Assembly: GCF_000192475.1 (NCBI RefSeq) | Contig: NZ_AEYW01000025.1 | Location: forward strand, 1 to 64,000 | Origin: Ruegeria conchae | Lineage (GTDB): Bacteria; Pseudomonadota; Alphaproteobacteria; Rhodobacterales; Rhodobacteraceae | Reading direction: 5' to 3' | DNA: 64,000 nucleotides | Shown here: positions 25,949 through 34,169 of the stretch, piece after piece | How positions within the stretch are numbered: the stretch's first letter is position 1 | Layout of the letters: every line of letters starts with the position of its first letter | Translations under genes and position numbers: made by a program | Notes under the pieces: model-generated | What the model was told of the DNA's origin: nothing | The model's input: the letters and a program-made list of their open reading frames with translations, nothing else | Databases searched by the model: none

Positions 25949-26763
25949 TGACGAGCGACGAGCAAGCTGTGCGCCAATGGTGGCGCACCTCAATCATCGA
26001 CATGAAGCCCGGCCAGATCGCGTTTCGTGGCCATCCCATCGAGGACCTGATCGGGAACGTTTCCTTCCCTCAGATGATCTGGCTGATGGTGCGGGGCGAT
26101 CTGCCCAGCGACGCACAAGCGCGCCTGTTCGAGGCCGCATTGGTCGCAGGCGTGGATCACGGTCCACAGGCCCCCTCGATCGCGGCGGCGCGTATGGCCG
26201 CCACCTGCGGCCTCGGTCTCAATAATGCTATGGCGACTGCGGTGAACATGCTGGGCGATGTGCATGGCGGAGCAGGCGAACAGTGCGCCGAGCTTTATTA
26301 TGATATTTCAGAACGCATGGATGCTGGGGCATCGCTGAATGATGCTGTACAGGACGGTCTGGGCAGCTGGCGCGAGATGTACGGCAAGATCGTCTCGGGC
26401 TTTGGCCACCGTTTTCACAAGCCCGTCGACCCACGCGCACCACGATTGATGCAACTTGTTCGTGATGCGGCGACAGAAGGCACAGTTTCTGGCCGCTTTG
26501 CCGATATCGGAGAAGAGGTTCAGGCCGAGCTTGGCCGCCAACGCGGCGGTCGGCCGATTGCCATGAATATCGACGGCGCGACAGCCGTGATCTTCTGTGA
26601 ACTTGGCTTCCCTGCGCCCTTGTCGCGAGGGTTGTTCTGCCTCTCCCGCTCGGTCGGAATACTCGCCCACGCGTGGGAACAGATGGGGCAGGGTGGTCGC
26701 AATAAAGGGCCCATGCCCCCGAAATACCTACCCCTCTACGAAGACAGGAATGATGACACGTGA
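25948..26763 (+). CDS. Citrate-synthase-fold protein (citryl-CoA lyase-like)
   Basis: 271 residues, clearly related to citrate/2-methylcitrate synthases but only about two thirds of their length. Visible matches are QIAFRGHPIEDLIG, DVHGGAGEQC (the first catalytic histidine region), SGFGHRFHKPVDPRAPRLM (the second, G-H-x3-H-K-x-D-P-R) and NIDGATAVIFCELG in the area of the catalytic aspartate. Short proteins of this kind are annotated as citryl-CoA lyases, which split or condense acyl-CoA with an oxo acid. It overlaps the preceding gene (TAATG) and the following one. Confidence 0.78.
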   Translation: MTSDEQAVRQWWRTSIIDMKPGQIAFRGHPIEDLIGNVSFPQMIWLMVRGDLPSDAQARLFEAALVAGVDHGPQAPSIAAARMAATCGLGLNNAMATAVNMLGDVHGGAGEQCAELYYDISERMDAGASLNDAVQDGLGSWREMYGKIVSGFGHRFHKPVDPRAPRLMQLVRDAATEGTVSGRFADIGEEVQAELGRQRGGRPIAMNIDGATAVIFCELGFPAPLSRGLFCLSRSVGILAHAWEQMGQGGRNKGPMPPKYLPLYEDRNDDT

Positions 26764-27940
26764 GACATCGAAATCCTTCCGGGTCGGCCTTATCGGCTGT
26801 GGTCGTATCAGCGATATCTATCTAAAAACACTATCAAAATTTTCGAACGTAGAGGTTGCGGCATGTGCAAGCCTTGATCCTTCGGAAAGCCGCGCCAAGG
26901 CGGATCAATATGGCATAGCCAAGGCCTGCACGCCGGATGAGGTGTTCGCTGATCCGACGATTGACTGCGTTCTGAATCTGACAATTCCGGCGGCGCATGC
27001 GGAAATCAGTTTGCGCGCGTTGGAGGCGAGCAAACATGTCTATTCCGAAAAGCCGCTGGTCATGAATCGAACGGATGGCAAGGCGATCCTGCACATGGCC
27101 ACTGAAAAGGGGCTGTTGGTCGGTTGCGCGCCCGACACCTTTCTGGGCGGTCGTTGGCAGACCGTTCGGCGTTTGATTGATGAAGGCGCCATCGGCAAAC
27201 CAACAGGGGTATTTGCCCATGTCGGAACACACGGCACGGAACGTCATCACCCCAATCCGGATTTTTACTACAAGGCCGGTGGTGGCCCTTTGCTGGACCT
27301 TGGACCTTACTATCTGACCGCCATGATTTGTTGTCTAGGGCCCGTTGACCGGGTCGCCGGAATGGCCCGTCGCACCTTTGACAAGCGGATGATCGAAAAC
27401 GGTCCACGCAAAGGAGAGTGGATGGATGTCGAGGTCGACACGCATTCCCTGAGCCTGCTTCAGTTCTCATCCGGCGCCATCGGGTCAATGACAATGAGTT
27501 TTGATGTCTGGGACAGCGAAACACCCCGGTTCGAGATCTATGGCGAAGACGGAACCATCAGCATCCCTGACCCTGACCCGGTTCATGGTGCCAACATCTT
27601 TCAAGGCGATGTCTGGCTGAAAACGCGGGACACCTCGCGCTGGTCTCATCAGCCTCGTCCAACCGGTCGCGAAGGCTGGCAGGTGGTCGAAAACAAACAT
27701 GGGTTCAATGAAGACAGCCGTGGTCTCGGTCTGTTGGATCTTGCCCTGGCGGCACAAGAAGGACGCCAACCGCGTGCAAGTGGAGCACTTGCCTACCACG
27801 TTTTCGAGGTCATGGATGCGATTGAACAGGCACCGAAATTCGGAGCTTATCAGACAATCGCAAGCCGTTGCGAGGCACCCGAGCCTTTACCGGTTGATTT
27901 TCTGATGAATGAGAGGAAGGAGCTGGCCCATGCCGGTTGA
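26750..27940 (+). CDS. Gfo/Idh/MocA-family oxidoreductase 2
   Basis: 396 residues. FRVGLIGCGRISDIYLKTLS is the NAD(P)-binding Rossmann segment; YSEKPLVMNR carries the EKP motif; GGGPLLDLGPYYLTAMICCLG is the substrate-domain motif with a tyrosine where other members have a histidine. The enzyme is longer at the C-terminus than dehydrogenase 1. The two adjacent ATGs at 26,750 and 26,753 are both possible starts; either overlaps the citrate-synthase-like gene by 11-14 bp. As with its two neighbours of the same family, a sugar, inositol or keto-sugar derivative is the likely substrate. Confidence 0.87.
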   Translation: MMTRETSKSFRVGLIGCGRISDIYLKTLSKFSNVEVAACASLDPSESRAKADQYGIAKACTPDEVFADPTIDCVLNLTIPAAHAEISLRALEASKHVYSEKPLVMNRTDGKAILHMATEKGLLVGCAPDTFLGGRWQTVRRLIDEGAIGKPTGVFAHVGTHGTERHHPNPDFYYKAGGGPLLDLGPYYLTAMICCLGPVDRVAGMARRTFDKRMIENGPRKGEWMDVEVDTHSLSLLQFSSGAIGSMTMSFDVWDSETPRFEIYGEDGTISIPDPDPVHGANIFQGDVWLKTRDTSRWSHQPRPTGREGWQVVENKHGFNEDSRGLGLLDLALAAQEGRQPRASGALAYHVFEVMDAIEQAPKFGAYQTIASRCEAPEPLPVDFLMNERKELAHAG

Positions 27941-28604
27941 GACACTCGACTTTGCCGAGCCATTCTTTCGCGTCCAGCACATCACCGATGAAGACGGGAT
28001 ATCTGTCGAGGGTCGCGCAATTGTTCTGAACCTTGGGGGACGGGACCTTTCGGTCGAGGATCAAACCGTTGCACCGCTTTCGTCCGTTATCGTGCAAGCC
28101 AGTATTTTGAACAACGTGGAGCGCGCGGTGATAATCCGCGACTTTGACGCACACGGTGATGACGACGCGCTGTTCGCAAAGGCAAAGGCTACGTGGCCTT
28201 CTGCTTTTGATATCCGCCAAGAGGAGCGTCTGCGCGGTGTCAGCCATTACATGTCGCCGAAGGTATTCGTGGGCAATGTTGGACTGACCATGTACCATTC
28301 CGGTTCGGTTCCGCTGAATGTCGGATTGCATAAGGATCATCCGTTCTGCCCTGTGCCGGGGTTCCGCGAAGTGCATACGCAGATCGTTGGCTTTGGCAAA
28401 ATGCAGCAATGCCGGGAACGGGATGTCGAGACCCTTTATCTCGAAGAATTCATGGCCCCGGGGACGACGCACAAACCGATGTATGACACCGAAGGCAACT
28501 ATCCCTGGCATCAATACGAGACGATTACCCCCAGCATCTTCATGGCGGTTGAAATCCTGCCCGAGGGCGCACTGGTCCCGGAAATGGAGGTTCAGAATGG
28601 CTGA
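27930..28604 (+). CDS. Unrecognised beta-rich protein, possibly cupin-like
   Basis: 224 residues, no family I recognise. There is no signal peptide or membrane segment. The C-terminal half has a histidine-rich pattern that could be metal ligands: LNVGLHKDHPF, REVHTQIVGFGKM, MAPGTTHKPMYD and YPWHQYETITP, spaced as in a cupin or similar beta-barrel. AAGGAG lies 8 nt before the ATG; the gene overlaps dehydrogenase 2 by 11 bp and dehydrogenase 3 by 8 bp, so it is firmly part of the operon. By position it may be an isomerase or hydrolase acting between the dehydrogenases; this is inference. Confidence 0.7.
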   Translation: MPVETLDFAEPFFRVQHITDEDGISVEGRAIVLNLGGRDLSVEDQTVAPLSSVIVQASILNNVERAVIIRDFDAHGDDDALFAKAKATWPSAFDIRQEERLRGVSHYMSPKVFVGNVGLTMYHSGSVPLNVGLHKDHPFCPVPGFREVHTQIVGFGKMQQCRERDVETLYLEEFMAPGTTHKPMYDTEGNYPWHQYETITPSIFMAVEILPEGALVPEMEVQNG

Positions 28605-29787
28605 GAGACTTTTACCCGAAGACCTGAACTTTGACGGCCCCTTTCCTCGCTTGTCTCGCCGTTTGCGGCTGGGCGTTGTTGGTGGAGGACGGATCTCGGT
28701 CACGCAAGCAACGGCTGCTCGGATGACCGACCGGTGGGAGGTCGCCGCAGGCGCGCTCAGTTCTGACGCTGCGCGCAGCAAGGTGCGCGGGGCCGAATGG
28801 TTCTTGCCGGCCGACCGGTGCTATGCGTCATTCGACGAGATGGCACAGGCCGAGGCGGCGCGCCCGGATGGCGTAGATGCCGTCATGATCACGACCCCAA
28901 ACCACGTTCATTTCAAAGCGGCCAAAGCGTTTCTGGAGGCGGGCATTGACGTGATGTGCGACAAGCCCCTGACCAACGAAGTCGCCGAGGCCGAGGGGCT
29001 TGAGGAGATCACCGCGCGCACGGGGCAGGTCTTTGCCGTCGGATATGCGATGTCGTGCTTTCCAGTGATCCGGCAAGCCAGGCAGATCGTTGCAGAAGGC
29101 GGCATCGGCAAGATCAACCAAATCCATGTCGAGTTTATGCAAGACTGGATGACGCCCGAAGATGTGGCCGATGCGCCTCATGTAAAGTGGCGGCTGGACC
29201 CAGAGATTTCTGGCCCGACCAGTTGTGTCGGCGATATCGGCACCCATGCCGCGCATCTTGCAAGTTTTGTCTCGGGCCTGCCAATGACCGACCTGAGGGC
29301 CGAGTTTCATGTCTGCGGCGCGCCAAAGCCTTTGGAAGACACAGTTTTCATGTTCACCCGTTACCAAAATAAAGTTCCGGGAACCCTGATGGCGACGCGC
29401 CTTGCCCCCGGAAATCGGGGTGGGTTGCGGTTGCGGATATTCGGTAGCGAAGGAGGCCTCGAGTGGGACTTGGAGAATTCGGAACAGCTGAAGTTCAATC
29501 GGTTCGGTGAGCCGGATCGTATCATCAGCCGAGGTCACGGGCATGGCATCGGCCCCGGTGCGGAACGTCTGATCCGTACGGCGCGCGGCTTCCCCGAAGG
29601 GATTATCGAAGCCTGGGCAAATCTCTATACGGAATTTGCCATGGCCGTCGCCGCGCGTCGGGATCGCGTTACCGTTCCGGCCGATTGGCTCTCTTATCCC
29701 AGTGTCGATCAAGGCGCAGACGGTGTTCGATTCATTGATGCCTCTGTGCGCTCTCACCAGTCCGGAGGCGACTGGGTCACTATCTAA
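28597..29787 (+). CDS. Gfo/Idh/MocA-family oxidoreductase 3
   Basis: 396 residues. LRLGVVGGGRISVTQATAAR is the Rossmann segment, CDKPLTNEVAEAE replaces the usual EKP by DKP, and CVGDIGTHAAHLASFVSGL is the classic D-I-G-x-H motif with the catalytic histidine. The C-terminal region (TLMATRLAPGNRGGLRLRIF, YTEFAMAVAARR) matches myo-inositol-2-dehydrogenase-like members. The ATG is preceded by GGAGG 6 nt upstream and overlaps the upstream gene by 8 bp. Last gene of the second transcription unit; a 154 bp gap with an operator follows. Confidence 0.88.
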   Translation: MAERLLPEDLNFDGPFPRLSRRLRLGVVGGGRISVTQATAARMTDRWEVAAGALSSDAARSKVRGAEWFLPADRCYASFDEMAQAEAARPDGVDAVMITTPNHVHFKAAKAFLEAGIDVMCDKPLTNEVAEAEGLEEITARTGQVFAVGYAMSCFPVIRQARQIVAEGGIGKINQIHVEFMQDWMTPEDVADAPHVKWRLDPEISGPTSCVGDIGTHAAHLASFVSGLPMTDLRAEFHVCGAPKPLEDTVFMFTRYQNKVPGTLMATRLAPGNRGGLRLRIFGSEGGLEWDLENSEQLKFNRFGEPDRIISRGHGHGIGPGAERLIRTARGFPEGIIEAWANLYTEFAMAVAARRDRVTVPADWLSYPSVDQGADGVRFIDASVRSHQSGGDWVTI

Positions 29788-29863
29788 AGCTTTGCCAATA
29801 CGAAGGTTAAGCACGCTCGGGCTAGGGCCCGGGCATTTTCATTTCCTGCTCAGTATTAAAAGT

Positions 29864-29894
29864 TGATATTTTAAAAAATATCAGATATTTTTTA
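29864..29894. promoter_or_regulatory. Overlapping palindromes, putative GntR operator before the third unit
   Basis: Three alternating half-sites: GATATTTT at 29,865-29,872, AAAATATC at 29,875-29,882 and GATATTTT at 29,884-29,891. The last two form a perfect palindrome with 11-bp arms around a central A (29,872-29,894); the first two form another with 9-bp arms (29,864-29,883). It lies about 48 bp before the TIM-barrel start and matches the palindrome at 21,048. Confidence 0.7.
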
Positions 29895-29941
29895 CTACGT
29901 GTGATGAATTCTAGATTCGCAGACACGTGGAGCTGTCGTTC

Positions 29942-30856
29942 ATGGTGAAACCCGAAGAGGCTGGCGCAGGCCCCTCTCTCTATTCCTTGGCGCATCTGAC
30001 GCTGATTGGCTGTACGCCGCCCGAGCTGGTCTATATCGCCGCGCGGGCCGGTTACGATGCCGTCAGTCCCCGGTTCATTCCGATGCATGTGCCCGGTGAA
30101 TTCACCCAATCCCCGATCGACAAGGCGCAGGTGCAGGCCACCAAGACGGCTCTTTCGACAACCGGCCTAAAAGTCCTTGATGTTGAGATTGCGCGCATCA
30201 CCGAAGACGTGGACCCGCGCAGCTTTGAGCGCTCGTTGGAAATCGGCGGGGAACTCGGCGCCAAACGCATGATCATGAGCGCGTGGACCAACACCCGCGA
30301 TGATCGTGACTTTCTGATCGACGTCTATTCTGAGACCTGCGAACTGGCAGCACCCTATGGACTGACGGTGGACCTTGAGTTCCCAAGCTTTTCCCGCCTT
30401 CGTACTCTGGATGAGGCGCTGGATATTGTCCGCGCCTCTGATCAGCCGAATGGTGGTATTCTGGTCGACACGCTCTATCTGCACCTCAGCCGAGTGGATC
30501 TCGGGGAGCTTTTGCACGTCCCTTCGGACCTGTTTCACTTCCTGCACATCTCTGATTGCCTGCCCGGCATCGCTGATACGCGCGAGGGCATGATCCAACT
30601 TGCCCGCGATGCGCGGCTCTATCCTGGCGAAGGCTGGATTGACTTCACCGGCATCATCGAACGGATGCCTCCCGTCGATTATTCTATTGAACTGCCCAAC
30701 CAAAGTCGCGTTGCCGAGTTGGGGTATGAAGAACACGCGCGTCGCTGTCTCAGCCACGCCAAGCGAACATTCGGCGAGGCGCGGTCACAGCGCCGTATGC
30801 CCGATGCAGCAATTCCAAAACACCAAGAGGATTATCATGAGCAAAGAGCTCACTGA
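29942..30856 (+). CDS. TIM-barrel sugar-phosphate isomerase/epimerase-like protein
   Basis: 304 residues of the AP-endonuclease-2 (IolE/IolI-like) superfamily. Barrel strands and metal ligands are seen in SLAHLTLIGCTPPELVYIAA, YDAVSPRF, VLDVEIARIT, YGLTVDLEFPSFSRL (with the glutamate ligand), GGILVDTLYLHLS, FHFLHISDCLPG (the His/Asp pair) and YPGEGWIDFTGII. Members isomerise, epimerise or dehydrate sugars, inosose and related keto acids with Mn2+ or Co2+. ATG 29,942 is preferred over GTG 29,927, as GGAG sits 9 nt upstream. The C-terminus overlaps the next gene by 20 bp. Confidence 0.85.
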   Translation: MVKPEEAGAGPSLYSLAHLTLIGCTPPELVYIAARAGYDAVSPRFIPMHVPGEFTQSPIDKAQVQATKTALSTTGLKVLDVEIARITEDVDPRSFERSLEIGGELGAKRMIMSAWTNTRDDRDFLIDVYSETCELAAPYGLTVDLEFPSFSRLRTLDEALDIVRASDQPNGGILVDTLYLHLSRVDLGELLHVPSDLFHFLHISDCLPGIADTREGMIQLARDARLYPGEGWIDFTGIIERMPPVDYSIELPNQSRVAELGYEEHARRCLSHAKRTFGEARSQRRMPDAAIPKHQEDYHEQRAH

Positions 30857-32246
30857 AAACGACCGCAATATGGCGGCCGATATGCTGGCACGCGCCCGCG
30901 CTGCCATGGCCGAGATCGAGGATTGGGATCAGGACAGGCTGGACCGCCTGTCTCAGGCCATTGCGTGGTACGCAGGAAACGAGAAAACCTTCACGCGTCT
31001 GGCCCAGCAAGGCGTGGACGAGAGCGGTATCGGAGATCGTGCGGGACGTCCAGCAAAGCGGTTCAAGATTCACATGGTGCTGCGCGATGTTCTGCGCACG
31101 CCATCGACCGGTATCGTCGAAGTCGACGAAGAAAAGGGCCTGGTTAAATATGCCAAACCTGCCGGTGTGATCGCGTCTCTGATCCCGATGACCAATCCTG
31201 CGATGACACCACCGGTGACCGGCGTGTCCGCCGCGAACGCCAGGAATGCCGTCATCTTTAGCCCGCACCCGCGAACCGCCCATACCACCTTTGAGATGGT
31301 CGAGGTCATGCGCGCAGCCTGCCGCGCCGCCGGTGCCCCCGAAGACCTGTTCCAGTCGATCCGCAAACCGTCGATCCCGTTGACGCAGCATCTGATGGAA
31401 ATTTGTGATCTAACACTGGCAACGGGTGGCAAACCCATGGTCAAAGCGGCCTACAGTTCAGGGCGTCCGGCCTATGGCGTCGGCGCGGGCAATTCGTCCA
31501 TTGTCATCGATGAGACAGCCGATCTAGACATCGCCGCGCAGAACACTCGCATCTCTAAGACCTCTGACTTTGGCTCGGGTTGTTCGGCCGACGGTAACAT
31601 CATTATCCAGCGATCGGTCTACGACGATATGGTCAAAGCGCTGAAGGCCGAAGGCGGGTATCTGTGTTCTGATGAAGAAAAGGCCATGCTCGAAGCCGCC
31701 ATGTGGGATGAAAAGGGCAACCGCACGTTCCCGACCATCGCCTGCCCGCCGCAGCAAACGGCCAAGGTTGCCGGGTTCTCGATTCCCGAGGACCGTAAAT
31801 TCCTGATGGTTGAAAACCAGGGGCAAATCGGGCCGCAACACAAGTTTTCCAAGGAAAAGCTGACCACGCTGATGGCGCTGTATCACTTCGACACATTCGA
31901 TGACGCGCTTGAAACAGTCAGCCAGATTTACAACACCGGGGGCAAGGGCCATTCCTGCGGCATCTACAGCCACAATGACGATCATATCGATCGGCTCGCG
32001 CGTCTGGCTCCGGTCAGCCGAATGATGGTGCGACAGCCTCAGTCCAAAGCCAACGCAGGTGCCTGGACCAATGGCATGCCCATGACCAGCAGCCTTGGTT
32101 GCGGCATCTGGGGCGGCAACATCACCAATGAAAACGTCACAATGAAACATATGATGAACTACACCTGGGTCAGCCGCCCGATCCCCGAGGATCGCCCCTC
32201 GGAACCGGACCTGTTCGGTGAATTCTACGGACAGGAGGTCGCGTGA
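30837..32246 (+). CDS. CoA-acylating aldehyde dehydrogenase (SauS-like)
   Basis: 469 residues, without the usual 490-residue non-acylating ALDH signature. The family is that of acylating enzymes such as sulfoacetaldehyde dehydrogenase (SauS) and the ALDH part of AdhE: KPAGVIASLIPMTNPAMTPP, ARNAVIFSPHPR, a nucleotide region AYGVGAGNSSIVIDETAD, the catalytic cysteine in KTSDFGSGCSADGN, and a C-terminal SSLGCGIWGGNITNENVT. Expected reaction: aldehyde + CoA + NAD(P)+ to acyl-CoA. Sulfonate use is not supported by neighbours (no xsc or sauT). It precedes a TPP enzyme that could supply the aldehyde by decarboxylation. Confidence 0.85.
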   Translation: MSKELTENDRNMAADMLARARAAMAEIEDWDQDRLDRLSQAIAWYAGNEKTFTRLAQQGVDESGIGDRAGRPAKRFKIHMVLRDVLRTPSTGIVEVDEEKGLVKYAKPAGVIASLIPMTNPAMTPPVTGVSAANARNAVIFSPHPRTAHTTFEMVEVMRAACRAAGAPEDLFQSIRKPSIPLTQHLMEICDLTLATGGKPMVKAAYSSGRPAYGVGAGNSSIVIDETADLDIAAQNTRISKTSDFGSGCSADGNIIIQRSVYDDMVKALKAEGGYLCSDEEKAMLEAAMWDEKGNRTFPTIACPPQQTAKVAGFSIPEDRKFLMVENQGQIGPQHKFSKEKLTTLMALYHFDTFDDALETVSQIYNTGGKGHSCGIYSHNDDHIDRLARLAPVSRMMVRQPQSKANAGAWTNGMPMTSSLGCGIWGGNITNENVTMKHMMNYTWVSRPIPEDRPSEPDLFGEFYGQEVA

Positions 32247-34027
32247 TGGACGGAGCGAAATTGGAAGGTAAAACCGTTGCCGAACATATCGTTGACTTTC
32301 TCGAACGCCGTGAGGTCAAGCACGTTTTCGGCCTGTGCGGCCACACGAACATCGCGGTTCTGGCTGCGCTGGCGGAAAGCCCGATTGATTTCGTCACAGT
32401 ACGACACGAACAAATCGCCAGCCACGCGGCGGATGCATATGCCCGCGTGACGGACAAGGCCTCGGTGGTCTTGTCTCACCTCTCCCCAGGTTTGACAAAC
32501 TGCGCCACGGGGGTCGCCAACGCGGCGCTGGATTGTATCCCCATGGTCGTGATCGCAGGTGACATTCCCACGCATTACTACGGCAAGCATCCGCATCAGG
32601 AGGTGAACCTGCACGCGGACGCCGCCCAGTGGGAGATCTATCGCCCCTTCGTGAAACGTGCATGGCGGGTGGACCGGGCAGACTTGATGGCCGAAATCCT
32701 GGAGAAAGCATTCCATCTTGCCGAAAGCGGCCAGCCCGGACCGGTGCTGGTCAACGTGCCGATGGACATCTTCTCCGAGGTGATCCCCTCGGACAGTTTC
32801 GACCGTATCCGCGACAATACACGCGCGCTCAAGAAACCGTCGATTGACGATGAATCAGCACGAGAGATTGTCGAAGCACTGGCGAAGGCCGAAAACCCGG
32901 TTGCCTATGTCGGTGGCGGTATCCTGTTGGCGCAGGCGAGCGAGGAGTTGCGCGAGTTTGTTGAACATATGGGTCTGCCCGTCGCGCATTCCCTGATGGG
33001 TAAAGGTGCGTTGCGAGACGATCATCCGCTTGTACTGGGTATGACCGGGTTTTGGGGCACCGAACTGGTCAACCAGTCCTGCCTGAATGCGGATTACATC
33101 TTTGCCGTGGGCACCCGGTTCAAAGAGGCCGATTGTTCCAGCTGGTATCCCGGCTACACGTTCAATATTCCCGGTTCCAAGGTCATTCACATTGACATCG
33201 AACCGCAAGAGATCGGCCGAAACTATCCCACCGAGATCGGTGTCGTCGCCGACGCTAAAGCCGCGCTTCGTGTGCTCAATCGGGTGGCCCGTGAGATGTA
33301 TCCGGACGGTTTCAAGCGCCCTGCGCTGGAACAGAAAATCGCTGACTTCCGAACGGACTTCAAAGCGCGTAACTTGGAAATGGCGATCTCATCTGCCTTT
33401 CCGATGATGCCTGAGCGTATTCTGGCGGATACCCGCAAGGCACTGCCTGAAGATGCCATCATCACCACTGATGTTGGATGGAACAAGAACGGAGTTGGGC
33501 AACAGTTCGATATCCTGACTCCCGGTTCGATCCTGACACCGGGCGGGTTCGCCACGATGGGCTTTGGACCTCCGGGTGCCATCGGCGCGAAGCTGGCGGC
33601 ACCTGATCGGGTGGTTCTTAGCCTGGTCGGCGATGGTGGGTTTGGTCAAAACCCGTCAATGCTGGCAACAGCTGTCGAACTTGATCTGGGCATCATCTGG
33701 CTTGTGATGAACAACAACGCGTTTGGGACCATCGCAGGACTGCAAAAAGCGCATTACGGCCTGACCTATGGAACGACCTTCCCCGGATCGGCCGAAGCGC
33801 CCGCAAACGGGCCGGGCTATGCCGACATAGCGCGGGCCTATGGTGCAGAAGGACACAGGCTCAGCGCTGCTGACGAGTTGTTGCCCGCATTGGAGGCGGC
33901 AATCGCCAGTGGCAAGCCAACGGTTTTGGATGTCCCGATGATCAACAATCCGACGCCAACAACCGGACATTGGAACATCTTGGATATTTATTCGCCGGAC
34001 AAAGATGTTTCTCACGTCGCTACATAA
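32246..34027 (+). CDS. Thiamine-pyrophosphate-dependent enzyme (acetolactate-synthase fold)
   Basis: 593 residues with the three-domain layout of the TPP-enzyme superfamily. The N-terminal Pyr domain contains the catalytic glutamate in TVRHEQIASHAADAYARV, a central domain follows (about 195-330), and the PP domain has GDGGFGQNPSMLATAVELDL through NNN, the metal/TPP motif. Glyoxylate carboligase is unlikely because it has valine instead of the glutamate; sulfoacetaldehyde acetyltransferase is unlikely because its characteristic N-terminus is absent. A 2-oxo-acid decarboxylase, a carboligase or an IolD-like C-C hydrolase are the options. Overlaps the aldehyde dehydrogenase gene (TGATG), with AGGAGG 7 nt upstream. 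Confidence 0.82.
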   Translation: MDGAKLEGKTVAEHIVDFLERREVKHVFGLCGHTNIAVLAALAESPIDFVTVRHEQIASHAADAYARVTDKASVVLSHLSPGLTNCATGVANAALDCIPMVVIAGDIPTHYYGKHPHQEVNLHADAAQWEIYRPFVKRAWRVDRADLMAEILEKAFHLAESGQPGPVLVNVPMDIFSEVIPSDSFDRIRDNTRALKKPSIDDESAREIVEALAKAENPVAYVGGGILLAQASEELREFVEHMGLPVAHSLMGKGALRDDHPLVLGMTGFWGTELVNQSCLNADYIFAVGTRFKEADCSSWYPGYTFNIPGSKVIHIDIEPQEIGRNYPTEIGVVADAKAALRVLNRVAREMYPDGFKRPALEQKIADFRTDFKARNLEMAISSAFPMMPERILADTRKALPEDAIITTDVGWNKNGVGQQFDILTPGSILTPGGFATMGFGPPGAIGAKLAAPDRVVLSLVGDGGFGQNPSMLATAVELDLGIIWLVMNNNAFGTIAGLQKAHYGLTYGTTFPGSAEAPANGPGYADIARAYGAEGHRLSAADELLPALEAAIASGKPTVLDVPMINNPTPTTGHWNILDIYSPDKDVSHVAT

Positions 34028-34169
34028 ATAGGCTGCGCGCGGCACACTGCACCGAGCGTTCCAGTTGACCCGCTAAGAAATGGTGCGGACTTGCTGCCAC
34101 CAATTGCAGATGGCGAATAGCAACGCCACTCGAATGCGTCAGCAGTGCCGTTCTGCAAGTGGTGATACC

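Noticed and set aside
19104..34027. Canonical myo-inositol (iol) operon
   Set aside because: Enzyme classes overlap, but IolC kinase and IolJ aldolase are missing, and a QuiC-like fusion, a citrate-synthase-fold protein and a SauS-like dehydrogenase are present instead.
30837..34027. Sulfoacetate/taurine degradation module based on the SauS-like dehydrogenase
   Set aside because: The TPP enzyme lacks Xsc features, and no sulfonate CoA ligase, sulfite exporter or sulfite dehydrogenase is nearby.
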